From Lachnoclostridium sp. An196 (lineage in GTDB: Bacteria > Bacillota > Clostridia > Lachnospirales > Lachnospiraceae): a DNA stretch of 64,000 nucleotides. Position 1 is the stretch's first letter. Each line of letters starts with the position of its first letter. Of this stretch, positions 16,739 to 24,698 are shown in pieces. Below the pieces are notes generated by a model. That model was not told where the DNA came from and searched no databases. It saw only the letters and a list, made by a program, of their open reading frames with translations. The stretch spans positions 124,001 through 188,000 of the forward strand of contig NZ_NFJZ01000001.1 in assembly GCF_002160135.1 (NCBI RefSeq), in the 5' to 3' direction. Position numbers and translations under genes: made by a program.

Positions 16739-17785
16739 TCACTTCAATCTGTAATAGCAGATATTCTTTCCCTTGCCTTCTCGTTTCAGTTCACCGGATG
16801 CTACCAGTTTACGTAGCGCCCCCTCTACGGAACTGACGCTCAGAGAAGGACAAAGTTCACGGATATCCTGCTTCGTAAAACGCCCGATTTTATTCATTGA
16901 AGCTCGGCGTACCGTTTCCAGTGCCGACAGTTTTGTTTCTACCAGAGCAAAGCGGTCTTCGAAGTCATGGTATGCAGCAAGGATAGTGCCCAGCAGATAT
17001 TTGATAAACGGAATAGGGTCATCCGTTCCTTCGCGCCATCCGATCTGCGTTTGACCGAGAGCATCGTAATACAAATCTTTGTTCTTTGCGATTTTCGCCT
17101 CCAGGGAGATGTATTTTCCCACATAGAATCCATTTCTATAGAGCAGAAGCGTGGTCAACAGGCGGCTCATTCTGCCGTTGCCGTCATTAAACGGATGGAT
17201 GCACAGGAAATCGTGAATGAAAATCGGAATAACAATCAGCGGTTCAACTTCCATATTGCCAATGACACGATTATATTCCTCGCAGATTCTGTCCAGTGCC
17301 TCCGGTGTTTCGTAGGGTGCGAGAGGCGTAAAGAGGGTTTCTACATGACCATCCGGGTAGGTGGCGCTGATATAGTTCTGCACACTCTTGGTTCTGCCCG
17401 CCATAGGGTTATTCATATGACTGTAGAGAATTTTATGAAGCTGCAGGATATAGTTCTGCGTGATTGGAATAGCATCAAAACCTTCATGGATGATATTCAG
17501 CACATCACGATAACCTGCGATTTCCTGTTCATCGCGGTTCCTGGGCATTGTTTTTTCCTCAACAAGCTGCTTGATTCGTGTATTCGTGGTCACAATGCCT
17601 TCTATGGCATTGGAGGCCTCAGTACTCTGTATCTTGGCAATTTCAACGAGTTTTTCCAGTTCCTGCGGGCACTGTTTCAGATACAGTTCCTGTTTGCCTG
17701 CTTCTTTATAGATTGCTGCAATCAGGCCGAGAATATCAGAATCCCACTTTTGGTTTTTTATCTCAGAATAATTAAATGTTCGCAT
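16739..17785 (-). CDS. Fic family protein with C-terminal winged helix
   Basis: 348 residues. The Fic core motif is complete, HPFNDGNGRMSR at about 197-208, so AMP or other nucleotide transfer to a target hydroxyl is expected. An N-terminal inhibitory helix of class II type is seen as STEASNAIEG (about 54-63), so activity is probably self-restrained. The C-terminal 60 residues (FTKQDIRELCPSLSVSSVEG) look like a winged helix, suggesting DNA binding. The start has GGAGGTGAGG just upstream. Inverted repeats with AAGGGAA cores lie directly before the gene. Part of the rlmCD island; no antitoxin gene is adjacent. Confidence 0.88.
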   Translation of the reverse strand: MRTFNYSEIKNQKWDSDILGLIAAIYKEAGKQELYLKQCPQELEKLVEIAKIQSTEASNAIEGIVTTNTRIKQLVEEKTMPRNRDEQEIAGYRDVLNIIHEGFDAIPITQNYILQLHKILYSHMNNPMAGRTKSVQNYISATYPDGHVETLFTPLAPYETPEALDRICEEYNRVIGNMEVEPLIVIPIFIHDFLCIHPFNDGNGRMSRLLTTLLLYRNGFYVGKYISLEAKIAKNKDLYYDALGQTQIGWREGTDDPIPFIKYLLGTILAAYHDFEDRFALVETKLSALETVRRASMNKIGRFTKQDIRELCPSLSVSSVEGALRKLVASGELKREGKGKNICYYRLK

Positions 17786-17800
17786 AACCTCACCTCCGAG

Positions 17801-17870
17801 ATTTTCCCTTAAAATATATCACAAAATAAGGGAAAATTCAATCGGGTAAGGGGAAGTTCCCTTATTAGTA
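17801..17870. promoter_or_regulatory. Inverted repeats with AAGGGAA cores before fic
   Basis: An 11-bp perfect inverted repeat: ATTTTCCCTTA at 17801-17811 and TAAGGGAAAAT at 17827-17837, 15 bp apart. A second pair: TAAGGGGAA at 17847-17855 and TTCCCTTA at 17857-17864. Related AAGGGAA words lie near the fic 3' end (about 16712 and 16733). They look like operators, possibly for the Fic protein's own winged helix (inference). Confidence 0.5.
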
Positions 17871-17913
17871 TTGCACTATTAAGGAAAAATATTCTGGCAT
17901 TATATAAACAAAA

Positions 17914-18006
17914 GGCCCCGGCTGTCTCAAGGCGACGGACGACAGTTTCTGTGAGGAACATCAGAAGCTGGAAAACCAGCAGTACGAAAAGTACGGCCGG
18001 GACTGA
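17914..18006 (+). pseudogene. Fragment of HNH endonuclease N-terminal region
   Basis: 30 codons, open from the left with no start, reading GPGCLKATDDSFCEEHQ and ending EKYGRD before TGA. The PGC..CEEH pattern is the N-terminal zinc segment of small phage-type HNH endonucleases. The HNH catalytic part is absent. It marks a deletion or rearrangement inside the island. Confidence 0.5.
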
Positions 18007-18080
18007 TATCTGCAATCTGATTCTGACAGGAGTTGTGAACACAGATAAATCTTGACAGTTGACTGACGCAGCTGGCTCTG

Positions 18081-18530
18081 CTATTTTTTGCTGTTCCACG
18101 TATGCGCTAAAATGTCTTTTAATACTAACATAGCGTCTAAATCATTGTAGCCATACTGCATTTTCAAACTATCAAGCAGGTTTTGTATTTTAGTTGCATA
18201 ATCACTAATTGCTACTGTTTTTTGATAGGTTGTAAGAACTGGGTACTTCTTTCCCCAAACACTTGTCCAATCAATTTTCTGCTGTTTTTCATCACTAATA
18301 TTTTCGATAGCTTCTTCAATTTCTTTTTGGTCAATATCAAAATCTATCAATTCATCCAGCGTGAGATGATAAAGTTGAGATAATTTTTTTGATTGGCGTA
18401 TGTCTGGAAGTGTTTCATCAAGCTCCCATTTTGAAATTGTTTGTCTGCTTACGCCCAGCTTTTCGGCAACAGCTTCCTGTGATAATCCGCTCTTTTTACG
18501 GGCGTTATAAAGACCGCTTCCTAAACTCAT
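18081..18530 (-). CDS. XRE-family transcriptional regulator
   Basis: 149 residues from ATG 18530. N-terminal Cro/C1-type HTH at about residues 3-60 with SQEAVAEKLGVSRQTISKWE. The C-terminal 90 residues are helical and unassigned. ATG 18530 is chosen over upstream in-frame ATGs at 18548 and 18539 because AAGGAGATGAAAATT precedes it. A TATAAT lies about 30 bp upstream. It is the last intact gene of the island; target unknown. Confidence 0.85.
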   Translation of the reverse strand: MSLGSGLYNARKKSGLSQEAVAEKLGVSRQTISKWELDETLPDIRQSKKLSQLYHLTLDELIDFDIDQKEIEEAIENISDEKQQKIDWTSVWGKKYPVLTTYQKTVAISDYATKIQNLLDSLKMQYGYNDLDAMLVLKDILAHTWNSKK

Positions 18531-18641
18531 AATTTTCATCTCCTTCATTTTTTAAATAATTATAACCGGAAGATGAAACTAAATCTAGCAAAGTAAGCTT
18601 TCATTTTTGCCCGTTTTCTTAACATTTTCCAGGAATAGTAG

Positions 18642-19304
18642 GGGCTGCTGTCTATCGCAGGGCATGATGTACGTATCCTGCGGTCCGGTATGGCCGGGAA
18701 TCTGGGCTTTGAGGTCCAGGGCGAGGTGGAAGACATGCTGGACGTCTATAAAAAGCTGATCGAAGTAGGCAACAAATACGGCATCCGGGAAATCGGCTTC
18801 CACTGCTACTGCATGAATCACAACGAAGGCGGCTATCCGCAGGCTTCCGAGCACTTTATGAGCGCGTCCATGACGGATAAAGGTTTCCAGGAATGGCAGC
18901 GCAAAACCTTTGAAAACGAGTATAACTCTGCCTTTGACGGCGGAGGATTTGAAGGCCAGCTGGAATCGTTTGATTTCTGCGGAACAGCCTATGACGAGTT
19001 CAATATCGAACACTATTATTTTAATCCTATTGAGCTGGGACTGGGATATTGCATTAACTGGAATCATGACTTCCGCGGCAAACAGGCGCTGATTGACTAT
19101 AAGGCGTCCGGCCATACCCGCAATATAGTGACTCTCGAGTGAAATGTGGAGGATATTATCGATGTGTACCGTTCCCAGTGGGATCTTGACGAGGAACCGT
19201 ATTTCCCGATTGACGATATGTCCTATACGCCGCCCAAATATACGAAGACGCTGAAGGGCGCGCTGCAAACGCATCCGTGCTGCTGTGGCGAAATTCCCCT
19301 ATAA
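18642..19304 (+). pseudogene. Aminomethyltransferase (GcvT / folate-dependent demethylase family) remnant
   Basis: The frame begins mid-protein (no start, stop codon at 18639) with IAGHDVRILRSGMAGNLGFE and runs through a recognisable T-protein-like fold (ELGLGYCINWNHDFRGKQAL). At 19140-19142 TGA stands where a Trp (TGG) fits LEWNVEDIIDVYRSQ, then the same frame continues to 19304. So it lacks its N-terminal part and has an internal nonsense mutation. Relatives move one-carbon units from glycine or O-methyl aromatics to tetrahydrofolate. The 5' loss coincides with the right edge of the mobile island. Confidence 0.75.
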
Positions 19305-19391
19305 TAAACATCATGAGCGGACCGGATACTCTTTGTAAAATATCCGGGTAAAAATACTGTCCAGGCATGATAAACGATGAAATATGGGTAT

Positions 19392-19420
19392 TTTACAGGC
19401 AGAAGACGTGGTAGTATACT
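19392..19420 (+). promoter_or_regulatory. Promoter of the CMD-domain gene
   Basis: TTTACA (19392-19397), 17-bp spacer, TATACT (19415-19420), then AGGAGG at 19442 and the ATG at 19457. Confidence 0.65.
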
Positions 19421-19456
19421 AAAACCAGTAAATGAGAACATCAGGAGGTATTTAGT

Positions 19457-20149
19457 ATGAACTATCGTGAGACAGACCCGGAATTTGCAGAACGGTTTGA
19501 ACACTTTGCATTTGAAGAAGTCGTGAATGAGGAAGGGCAGCAGCTGGATGACGTGACCCGCAATATGGCGATCCTGGCTGCTCTTTTAGGGTGCCAGGGA
19601 GTGGATGAATTCCGTCTGGCGCTTCCGCGCGCGCTGGATCAGGGCTTGACCCCGGTGATGGTAAAAGAGATTGTCTACCAGGCTGTTGATTATCTGGGAA
19701 TCGGCAGGGTGCTTCCGTTCCTGAACGCGACGAACGAGATCCTGACAGAACGGGGCGTGAAGCTGCCGCTGGAAGGACAGACGACCACTACCATGGAGAA
19801 CCGGCTGGAAAAAGGCGCCCAGGCGCAGGTAGACATTTTTGGCGACGTCATGAAAGACGCATGGAAAAAAGGCCATATCAACCGCTGGCTTGCGGCGAAC
19901 TGTTTCGGAGATTATTATACCAGGACCGGGCTCAGCTATGCGCAGAGGGAGATGATTACTTTCTGCTTCCTGGCCGCGCAGGGCGGATGCGAGCCGCAGC
20001 TTACCTCCCATGCGGGAGGAAATATGAAGGTCGGGAACGATAAGGATTTCCTTATCCGCGTCGTGTCCCAGTGTCTGCCGTACATAGGATATCCCCGCAG
20101 TCTGAATGCCATCGCCTGCGTCAATAAAGCGGCGGAAACACAAAAATAA
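19457..20149 (+). CDS. Carboxymuconolactone decarboxylase-family protein, two CMD repeats
   Basis: 230 residues with two CMD-type helical repeats: LDDVTRNMAILAALLGCQG in the first half and LSYAQREMITFCFLAAQGG in the second. Neither repeat has the CxxC redox pair of AhpD-type members, so a decarboxylase- or hydratase-like role or an unknown one is more likely than peroxide reduction. Start ATG 19457 is supported by AGGAGGTATTTAGT. It lies downstream of the aminomethyltransferase pseudogene and may once have shared a pathway with it (weak inference). A strong terminator follows. Confidence 0.8.
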   Translation: MNYRETDPEFAERFEHFAFEEVVNEEGQQLDDVTRNMAILAALLGCQGVDEFRLALPRALDQGLTPVMVKEIVYQAVDYLGIGRVLPFLNATNEILTERGVKLPLEGQTTTTMENRLEKGAQAQVDIFGDVMKDAWKKGHINRWLAANCFGDYYTRTGLSYAQREMITFCFLAAQGGCEPQLTSHAGGNMKVGNDKDFLIRVVSQCLPYIGYPRSLNAIACVNKAAETQK

Positions 20150-20165
20150 AATAACATGAAAAAAG

Positions 20166-20215
20166 CCCTCTGCGGAATACTATGGATATAGATTAGTAGA
20201 CGCAGAGGGATTTTT
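20166..20215 (+). terminator. Terminator after the CMD-domain gene
   Basis: CCCTCTGCG (20166-20174) pairs with CGCAGAGGG (20201-20209), followed by ATTTTT. Confidence 0.8.
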
Positions 20216-20249
20216 ATGCTTTTTTAACACATTATTAAGGATCCTCCGG

Positions 20250-20278
20250 TTGCGCTTCCAAAGGTTTCAGGCTATAAT
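20250..20278 (+). promoter_or_regulatory. Promoter of the DUF368 gene
   Basis: TTGCGC (20250-20255), 17-bp spacer, TATAAT (20273-20278). Its place argues for the gene start at 20319 rather than the upstream in-frame start at 20250. Confidence 0.7.
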
Positions 20279-20318
20279 AGGCGTGTTATTTCTGCATAAA
20301 ATGAAGAAAGGAATCTAT

Positions 20319-21161
20319 ATGAGAGAAAATAAAACAGGAACTTTGATGTTTGCTCTCCGTGTCCTGCAGGGCGTGCTGCTGGGAGTGGGAGCGGTACTGC
20401 CGGGGATTTCGGGCGGCGTGCTGTGTGTGGCGTTTGGAATTTATAAACCGGTCATGGAGGTTCTGTCTGATCCGTTTGGAAAGTTTAAAACCCATCTTCC
20501 TCTGCTGGTGCCGATTCTGGCAGGAGCTGCGGCAGGTTTCCTCGGAGTGGCCAGGATACTGTCCTTTTTCCTGGAAGCATATCCGAACCAGTCAGTCTGT
20601 CTCTTTGTGGGACTGATCGCAGGGATGCTTCCGTCTTTGTTCCGTGAAGCGGGAGAGAAAGGAAAACCGAAAGGGTGTATGACGGCGCTTCTGGCGTGTT
20701 TCGCAGGGATTGTTTTTCTGCTGGCGTCTTTGGAGATTTTTTCCGTGTCGATTGTACCCAGTAAAAGATGGTACCTTTTCTGCGGATTTTGCATGGCGCT
20801 CAGCGTTATCGTGCCGGGGATGAGTTTTTCCACGCTTCTGATGCCGATGGGACTGTACGCTCCCTTTGTGGACGGACTGGGGAGTCTGAATCTGACAATC
20901 CTGATCCCTGCGGGTATCGGGGCTGTGCTCACAGTGGTCGCTCTGGCAAAGTTTGTTGATACTATGATGAAGAAGCATTATGCGCTGGTGTTTCATGGGA
21001 TCATCGGTATTGTGATCGGCGCTACGGTTATGACGGTGCCGTTTTCCGGTTTCGCCGGCTCTTTTGCCGCAGCTGCGGTGAATACCGTGTGCATCGCGGC
21101 GGGATTTGCGGCCGCGCTGGCGCTGGATCATTTTAACAGTAAAATTTCCACGCAGGGCTGA
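20319..21161 (+). CDS. DUF368 polytopic membrane protein
   Basis: 281 residues, strongly hydrophobic, about eight or nine membrane helices. The signature LPGISGGVLCVAFGIY near the N-terminus and VIVPGMSFSTLLMPMGLY in the middle form the two related halves typical of DUF368, a family linked to undecaprenyl-phosphate translocation. Here such a role in lipid carrier recycling is inference from the family. Start ATG 20319 has AAAGGAA about six bases upstream. Confidence 0.85.
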   Translation: MRENKTGTLMFALRVLQGVLLGVGAVLPGISGGVLCVAFGIYKPVMEVLSDPFGKFKTHLPLLVPILAGAAAGFLGVARILSFFLEAYPNQSVCLFVGLIAGMLPSLFREAGEKGKPKGCMTALLACFAGIVFLLASLEIFSVSIVPSKRWYLFCGFCMALSVIVPGMSFSTLLMPMGLYAPFVDGLGSLNLTILIPAGIGAVLTVVALAKFVDTMMKKHYALVFHGIIGIVIGATVMTVPFSGFAGSFAAAAVNTVCIAAGFAAALALDHFNSKISTQG

Positions 21162-21195
21162 TGCCCTGCGTGTTGTGCAAAGGAGGAAATATTTT

Positions 21196-21444
21196 ATGGA
21201 AGAGAACGGACGTCTGTCCAGGGTCCTCGCGTTTGTAAAAGAGCGGGGATGGCGTTATACAATGTCCGAAGAGGACGGATGCGGCAGCATCGATTTTGAA
21301 TACCGCGGAGTTCCATACCATATCTGGGAGTTTTATGACGGCGAGTGGGGAGTGGAGACCAATCTGCGGCACGGAGGCCGTCAGGAGGAGATTCTGGGGG
21401 ATTATGAGTCGGAAATGCTGGAAATTATGAAAGACTGGCATTAA
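21196..21444 (+). CDS. Small acidic protein, unknown function
   Basis: 82 residues, no membrane segment. ATG 21196 has AAAGGAGGAAATATTTT upstream. The sequence alternates acidic and aromatic residues (YHIWEFYDGEWGVETN) and could be a small beta-rich fold. I do not recognise a family. It lies between DUF368 and the HD-GYP regulator in the same direction with short gaps, so it may be co-transcribed. Confidence 0.7.
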   Translation: MEENGRLSRVLAFVKERGWRYTMSEEDGCGSIDFEYRGVPYHIWEFYDGEWGVETNLRHGGRQEEILGDYESEMLEIMKDWH

Positions 21445-21473
21445 AGACAAGACCCAGAACAGGAGGCAGGAAA

Positions 21474-22550
21474 GTGAATAAAACAGAGATGATGTTGATC
21501 GTAGATGACAATGAGATCAACCGGATGCTTCTGGACAATATTTTTTCCGGGGACTACCGGATCCTGGAGGCAGAGAACGGACAGGAGGCCATGGAGAAGC
21601 TGATCAGGTATAAAGACAGTATCTGCGCGGTCTTGCTGGATGTGGTCATGCCGGTTATGGACGGGATGGAAGTTCTGGAAAAATTAAAGATGATGGGGTG
21701 GACAGAGTGGATGCCTGTATTTCTCATTACGGCGGAGACAGAAGGCAGTACGCTTCAGCGGGCCTATTCTCTGGGAGTTATGGATGTGATCCATAAGCCG
21801 GTGGTTCCGTATATAGTAGAAAGACGAATCAATTCTGTCATCGAATTGTTCCAGGCAAGAAAGAGACTGAAACATAAAGTAGAAGAACAGCAGACAGAGA
21901 TACTGGCTCAGGCAAGAAGAATTATTGATCTGAATGTGGGGCTCATCGAGGCTCTGGCTACCACCATTGAATTCCGGAGCGGCGAGTCCGGCTCCCATGT
22001 ACGCCGGATTCATGATATTACCAGGCATTTGCTGCTCTATACAGAACTGGGACAGGGACTGTCGGAAGAAACTGTAGAGCAGATAGCGCTGGCATCAATC
22101 ATGCATGATGTGGGAAAAGTGGCTATACCGGACGCGATTTTGAATAAGCCGGGGAAACTGACGCCGGAGGAGTATGAGATTATGAAGACGCATACTCTGA
22201 GAGGGGCGGAGCTCCTGGAGCGGATCCCGCAGCTGAAGGATCAGGAAGCGTATCAATATGCTTACGATATAGCCCGTCATCATCATGAAAGATGGGACGG
22301 GAACGGTTATCCGGACGGACTGAAAGGAGATGAGAATACTATATGGGCCCAGATCGTCTCCATCGCGGATGTGTACGACGCGCTGGTAAGCCGCAGAGTA
22401 TACAAAGACGCCTATGGCGCGGATACCGCCGTCCGGATGATACAAAACGGAGAATGCGGAGCCTTTAATCCGCTTCTTTTAGAACAGTTTATGAGTGTGG
22501 AAAAAGATCTTCGCGCTTTGTATGTAAAGGACGTGACAGAAAATGGATAA
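21474..22550 (+). CDS. Response regulator with HD-GYP domain
   Basis: 358 residues. N-terminal receiver with IVDDNEIN, phospho-acceptor Asp in LLDVVMPVMDG, and KP near residue 108; a coiled linker; then HD-GYP with HDVGK and RHHHERWDGNGYPDGL. HD-GYP domains hydrolyse cyclic di-GMP, so phosphorylation would probably tune c-di-GMP turnover. GTG start at 21474 follows AGGAGGCAGGAAA. The 3' end overlaps the alpha-amylase start by 8 bp. The sensor kinase is not adjacent; the hybrid kinase at the left edge is a distant candidate only. Confidence 0.92.
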   Translation: MNKTEMMLIVDDNEINRMLLDNIFSGDYRILEAENGQEAMEKLIRYKDSICAVLLDVVMPVMDGMEVLEKLKMMGWTEWMPVFLITAETEGSTLQRAYSLGVMDVIHKPVVPYIVERRINSVIELFQARKRLKHKVEEQQTEILAQARRIIDLNVGLIEALATTIEFRSGESGSHVRRIHDITRHLLLYTELGQGLSEETVEQIALASIMHDVGKVAIPDAILNKPGKLTPEEYEIMKTHTLRGAELLERIPQLKDQEAYQYAYDIARHHHERWDGNGYPDGLKGDENTIWAQIVSIADVYDALVSRRVYKDAYGADTAVRMIQNGECGAFNPLLLEQFMSVEKDLRALYVKDVTENG

Positions 22551-24012
22551 TGTGACGATGATGCAGTATTTTGAATGGTATCTGCCGGAAAACGGTACGC
22601 TCTGGAAAAGATGCTCAACCCGGGCGGAAAGCCTGAAGAAAGCGGGAATCAACATGGTATGGCTGCCTCCGGCTTACAAGGGCGCCGCAGGCTCCGGAAG
22701 TGTCGGTTACGATGTATACGACGTCTATGACTTGGGTGAATTTGACCAGAAGGGATCCGCCCGAACAAAATATGGGACTAAGGACGAGTACCTGGAAGCT
22801 GTTCGGGCGCTGCAGAATCAGGGAATTCAGGTCTTAGCCGACATTGTCCTGAATCATCGGATGGGAGCGGACGGGACGGAGACGGTGATGGCGGAGGAAT
22901 GCCTGAATACAGACCGGAATAAAGACATAGGAGAAGAACGGCAGATCACAGCCTGGACCCGCTTTGATTTCCCGGGCAGGGCAGGAAAATATTCCGCTTT
23001 TCGGTGGAACGCTTCCCATTTCAGCGGAACAGACTGGGATGAAGGCGCGAAACGCAAAGGAATCTTTCGCTTTGCGGGAAAAAACTGGGAACGCAAGATT
23101 GACGATGAGAACGGCAATTATGATTACCTTATGGGAGCAGACCTGGATACGGACCAGCCGGAAGTGGTGAAGGAGACAGCAGACTGGGGAAAATGGTATC
23201 TGGATACGGTACATATGGATGGTTTTCGGCTGGACGCCGTAAAACACATCGGTTTTGATTTTTACCGGGAATGGCTGAAATGTATGCGCGCGCATGCGGG
23301 GAGAGACTTGTTTGCCGTGGGGGAATACTGGTCCAGGGATCTGAAAAAGCTGACGGAATATCTGGAAGTCCTGGAGCACAGTCTCAGTCTGTTCGATGTG
23401 CCGCTGCATTTTCATTTCCTGGAAGCCGCTGCTTCCAATGGAAATTACGATATGAGCAGGTTGTATGAGAATACGCTGACCGGAACGGATCCTGAACATG
23501 CAGTGACTTTTGTGGACAATCATGATACGCAGCCGGGGCAGGCTCTGTATTCTTTCATCCCGGCATGGTTTAAGCCGGCTGCCTATGCGCTGATCCTGCT
23601 GCGTGCCGCGGGAACGCCCTGTGTGTTTTACGGAGACTATTACGGCATCGCTCGTGACGGTATAGGAGCGGTTCCCGGACTGGCGCGCTTTATAAAGATA
23701 CGGGAGAAATATGCTTACGGAAAAGAGAACCTGTATTTCGACCATCCTTCGGTTGTGGGCTTTACCAGGGAAGGAGATACGGACTATCCGGACTCCGGTA
23801 TTGCCGTGCTGCTTACAGACAGTACGGCCGGAAAGAAACGCATGTATATGGGAATACAGCATGCGGGAAAACACATGGCTGACGCGGCGGGCAGAATCTC
23901 CGGAACTGTGACGGTGGGAACGGACGGCTGGGCAGAATTCTGTGTGGGAGACGGTTCTGTGTCTGTATGGGTGTTTGAAAACGCATGGAAGACATTATGT
24001 ATAGAAACATAG
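22543..24012 (+). CDS. Alpha-amylase, GH13 family, cytoplasmic type
   Basis: 489 residues, no signal peptide, so it acts on intracellular alpha-1,4-glucans such as glycogen or imported maltodextrins. GH13 boxes are complete: ADIVLNHRMG, nucleophile Asp in GFRLDAVKH, acid/base Glu in AVGEYW, and FVDNHDT. A small C-terminal beta domain follows the barrel. ATG 22543 lies inside the HD-GYP gene, so translation is probably coupled. Followed by a convergent XRE gene after 34 bp. Confidence 0.93.
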   Translation: MDNVTMMQYFEWYLPENGTLWKRCSTRAESLKKAGINMVWLPPAYKGAAGSGSVGYDVYDVYDLGEFDQKGSARTKYGTKDEYLEAVRALQNQGIQVLADIVLNHRMGADGTETVMAEECLNTDRNKDIGEERQITAWTRFDFPGRAGKYSAFRWNASHFSGTDWDEGAKRKGIFRFAGKNWERKIDDENGNYDYLMGADLDTDQPEVVKETADWGKWYLDTVHMDGFRLDAVKHIGFDFYREWLKCMRAHAGRDLFAVGEYWSRDLKKLTEYLEVLEHSLSLFDVPLHFHFLEAAASNGNYDMSRLYENTLTGTDPEHAVTFVDNHDTQPGQALYSFIPAWFKPAAYALILLRAAGTPCVFYGDYYGIARDGIGAVPGLARFIKIREKYAYGKENLYFDHPSVVGFTREGDTDYPDSGIAVLLTDSTAGKKRMYMGIQHAGKHMADAAGRISGTVTVGTDGWAEFCVGDGSVSVWVFENAWKTLCIET

Positions 24013-24046
24013 AAAAATAGAAAAAGCAGGATGGAATGCCGGGTGC

Positions 24047-24391
24047 TTACGGTTCCGTCCTGCTTTTCTGCTCCAGGAAATCTATAAAATCCAGCGCTTC
24101 TCTCTGGCTTTCCGGAGGAAGCGCATAAAATGTACGGCACAGTCTGCCGGCGTCCTCCGGAAGAGACGCGAAGGGATCCGTATCTCTTTTGCCTAAAACC
24201 AGCCAGTCCAGAGAGACATCGTACAATTCTGCCACATTTTTGACCAGATCCAGGTCAGGGGTGCGGACGCCGCGTTCGTATGCGGAATACGTCTGGCGGG
24301 CAATATTTAGTTTTTTGCTGAACTGAGCCTGAGTCATGCCATTCTGGATACGAAGCTCTTTCAAGGCCTCCGGAATCTTATTGTCCCCCAT
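24047..24391 (-). CDS. XRE-family transcriptional regulator
   Basis: 114 residues. Cro/C1-type HTH at about residues 7-61 with TQAQFSKKLNIARQTYSAYE; the C-terminal part is short and helical with a small hydrophobic tail (REALDFIDFLEQK). Convergent with the amylase gene. No operator evident; target unknown. Confidence 0.85.
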   Translation of the reverse strand: MGDNKIPEALKELRIQNGMTQAQFSKKLNIARQTYSAYERGVRTPDLDLVKNVAELYDVSLDWLVLGKRDTDPFASLPEDAGRLCRTFYALPPESQREALDFIDFLEQKSRTEP

Positions 24392-24470
24392 GTTTCACCC
24401 CTCCAATGTCGCTTTATTATAACAATTACTCAGTTTTTTATGTTAGGATGAAACAAATAGGAGAATTTTA

Positions 24471-24498
24471 TTGCATATAGTTAGGATAAAAGTATAAA
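24471..24498 (+). promoter_or_regulatory. Promoter before the 49-codon ORF
   Basis: TTGCAT (24471-24476), 16-bp spacer, TATAAA (24493-24498), placing a start about 45 bp before the ATG at 24549. Confidence 0.5.
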
Positions 24499-24548
24499 AT
24501 AGATAATGAAATGTCAATATATGAAGACACAAGTGCAAGGGGGATTAT

Positions 24549-24698
24549 ATGAAACACCGGTGGAAAGGCATATATTTTGAAATGCGCATCCGGCTGCGGC
24601 TTCTGCGCCTGAAGTTCGTACGTGTCAGAAGACCGCCGGATGCGAAAAGTCCGGAAGAGATGCTGGAAGAGATCAAAAAGAAGTCAAAGTTTACTTAG
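24549..24698 (+). CDS. Small basic protein, 49 residues, unknown
   Basis: ATG 24549 preceded by AAGGGGGATTAT and a plausible promoter. The product starts MKHRWKGIYFEMRIRL, has an Arg/Leu-rich first half and a charged second half ending EEIKKKSKFT. It could bind nucleic acid or lie along the membrane; nothing firmer can be said. Its 3' end overlaps the convergent CYTH gene by 15 bp. Confidence 0.5.
   Translation: MKHRWKGIYFEMRIRLRLLRLKFVRVRRPPDAKSPEEMLEEIKKKSKFT

Larger units (their letters stand above)
14160..18641. mobile_element. Decayed integrative element remnant at the rlmCD 3' end
   Basis: Begins at the rlmCD 3' end and stops where a truncated chromosomal-type gene begins (about 18642). 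It holds a Cys-rich ORF and replication-initiator-like gene of the kind found in Tn1549-type conjugative elements (from memory), then an AT-rich Ser/Thr kinase, Fic, an HNH fragment and an XRE regulator. No integrase, relaxase or conjugation genes are present. I found no copy of the rlmCD end sequence at the right border, so the element has probably lost most of its body and its right end by deletion. From 16516 to 16738 there is only an imperfect GC-rich hairpin (about 16527-16570) and scraps without a clear gene. Confidence 0.65.

Noticed and set aside
17809-18099. 96-codon minus-strand ORF with a hydrophobic stretch
   Set aside because: Overlaps the operator repeats and the opposite-strand HNH remnant; no ribosome site; composition is that of an antisense shadow.
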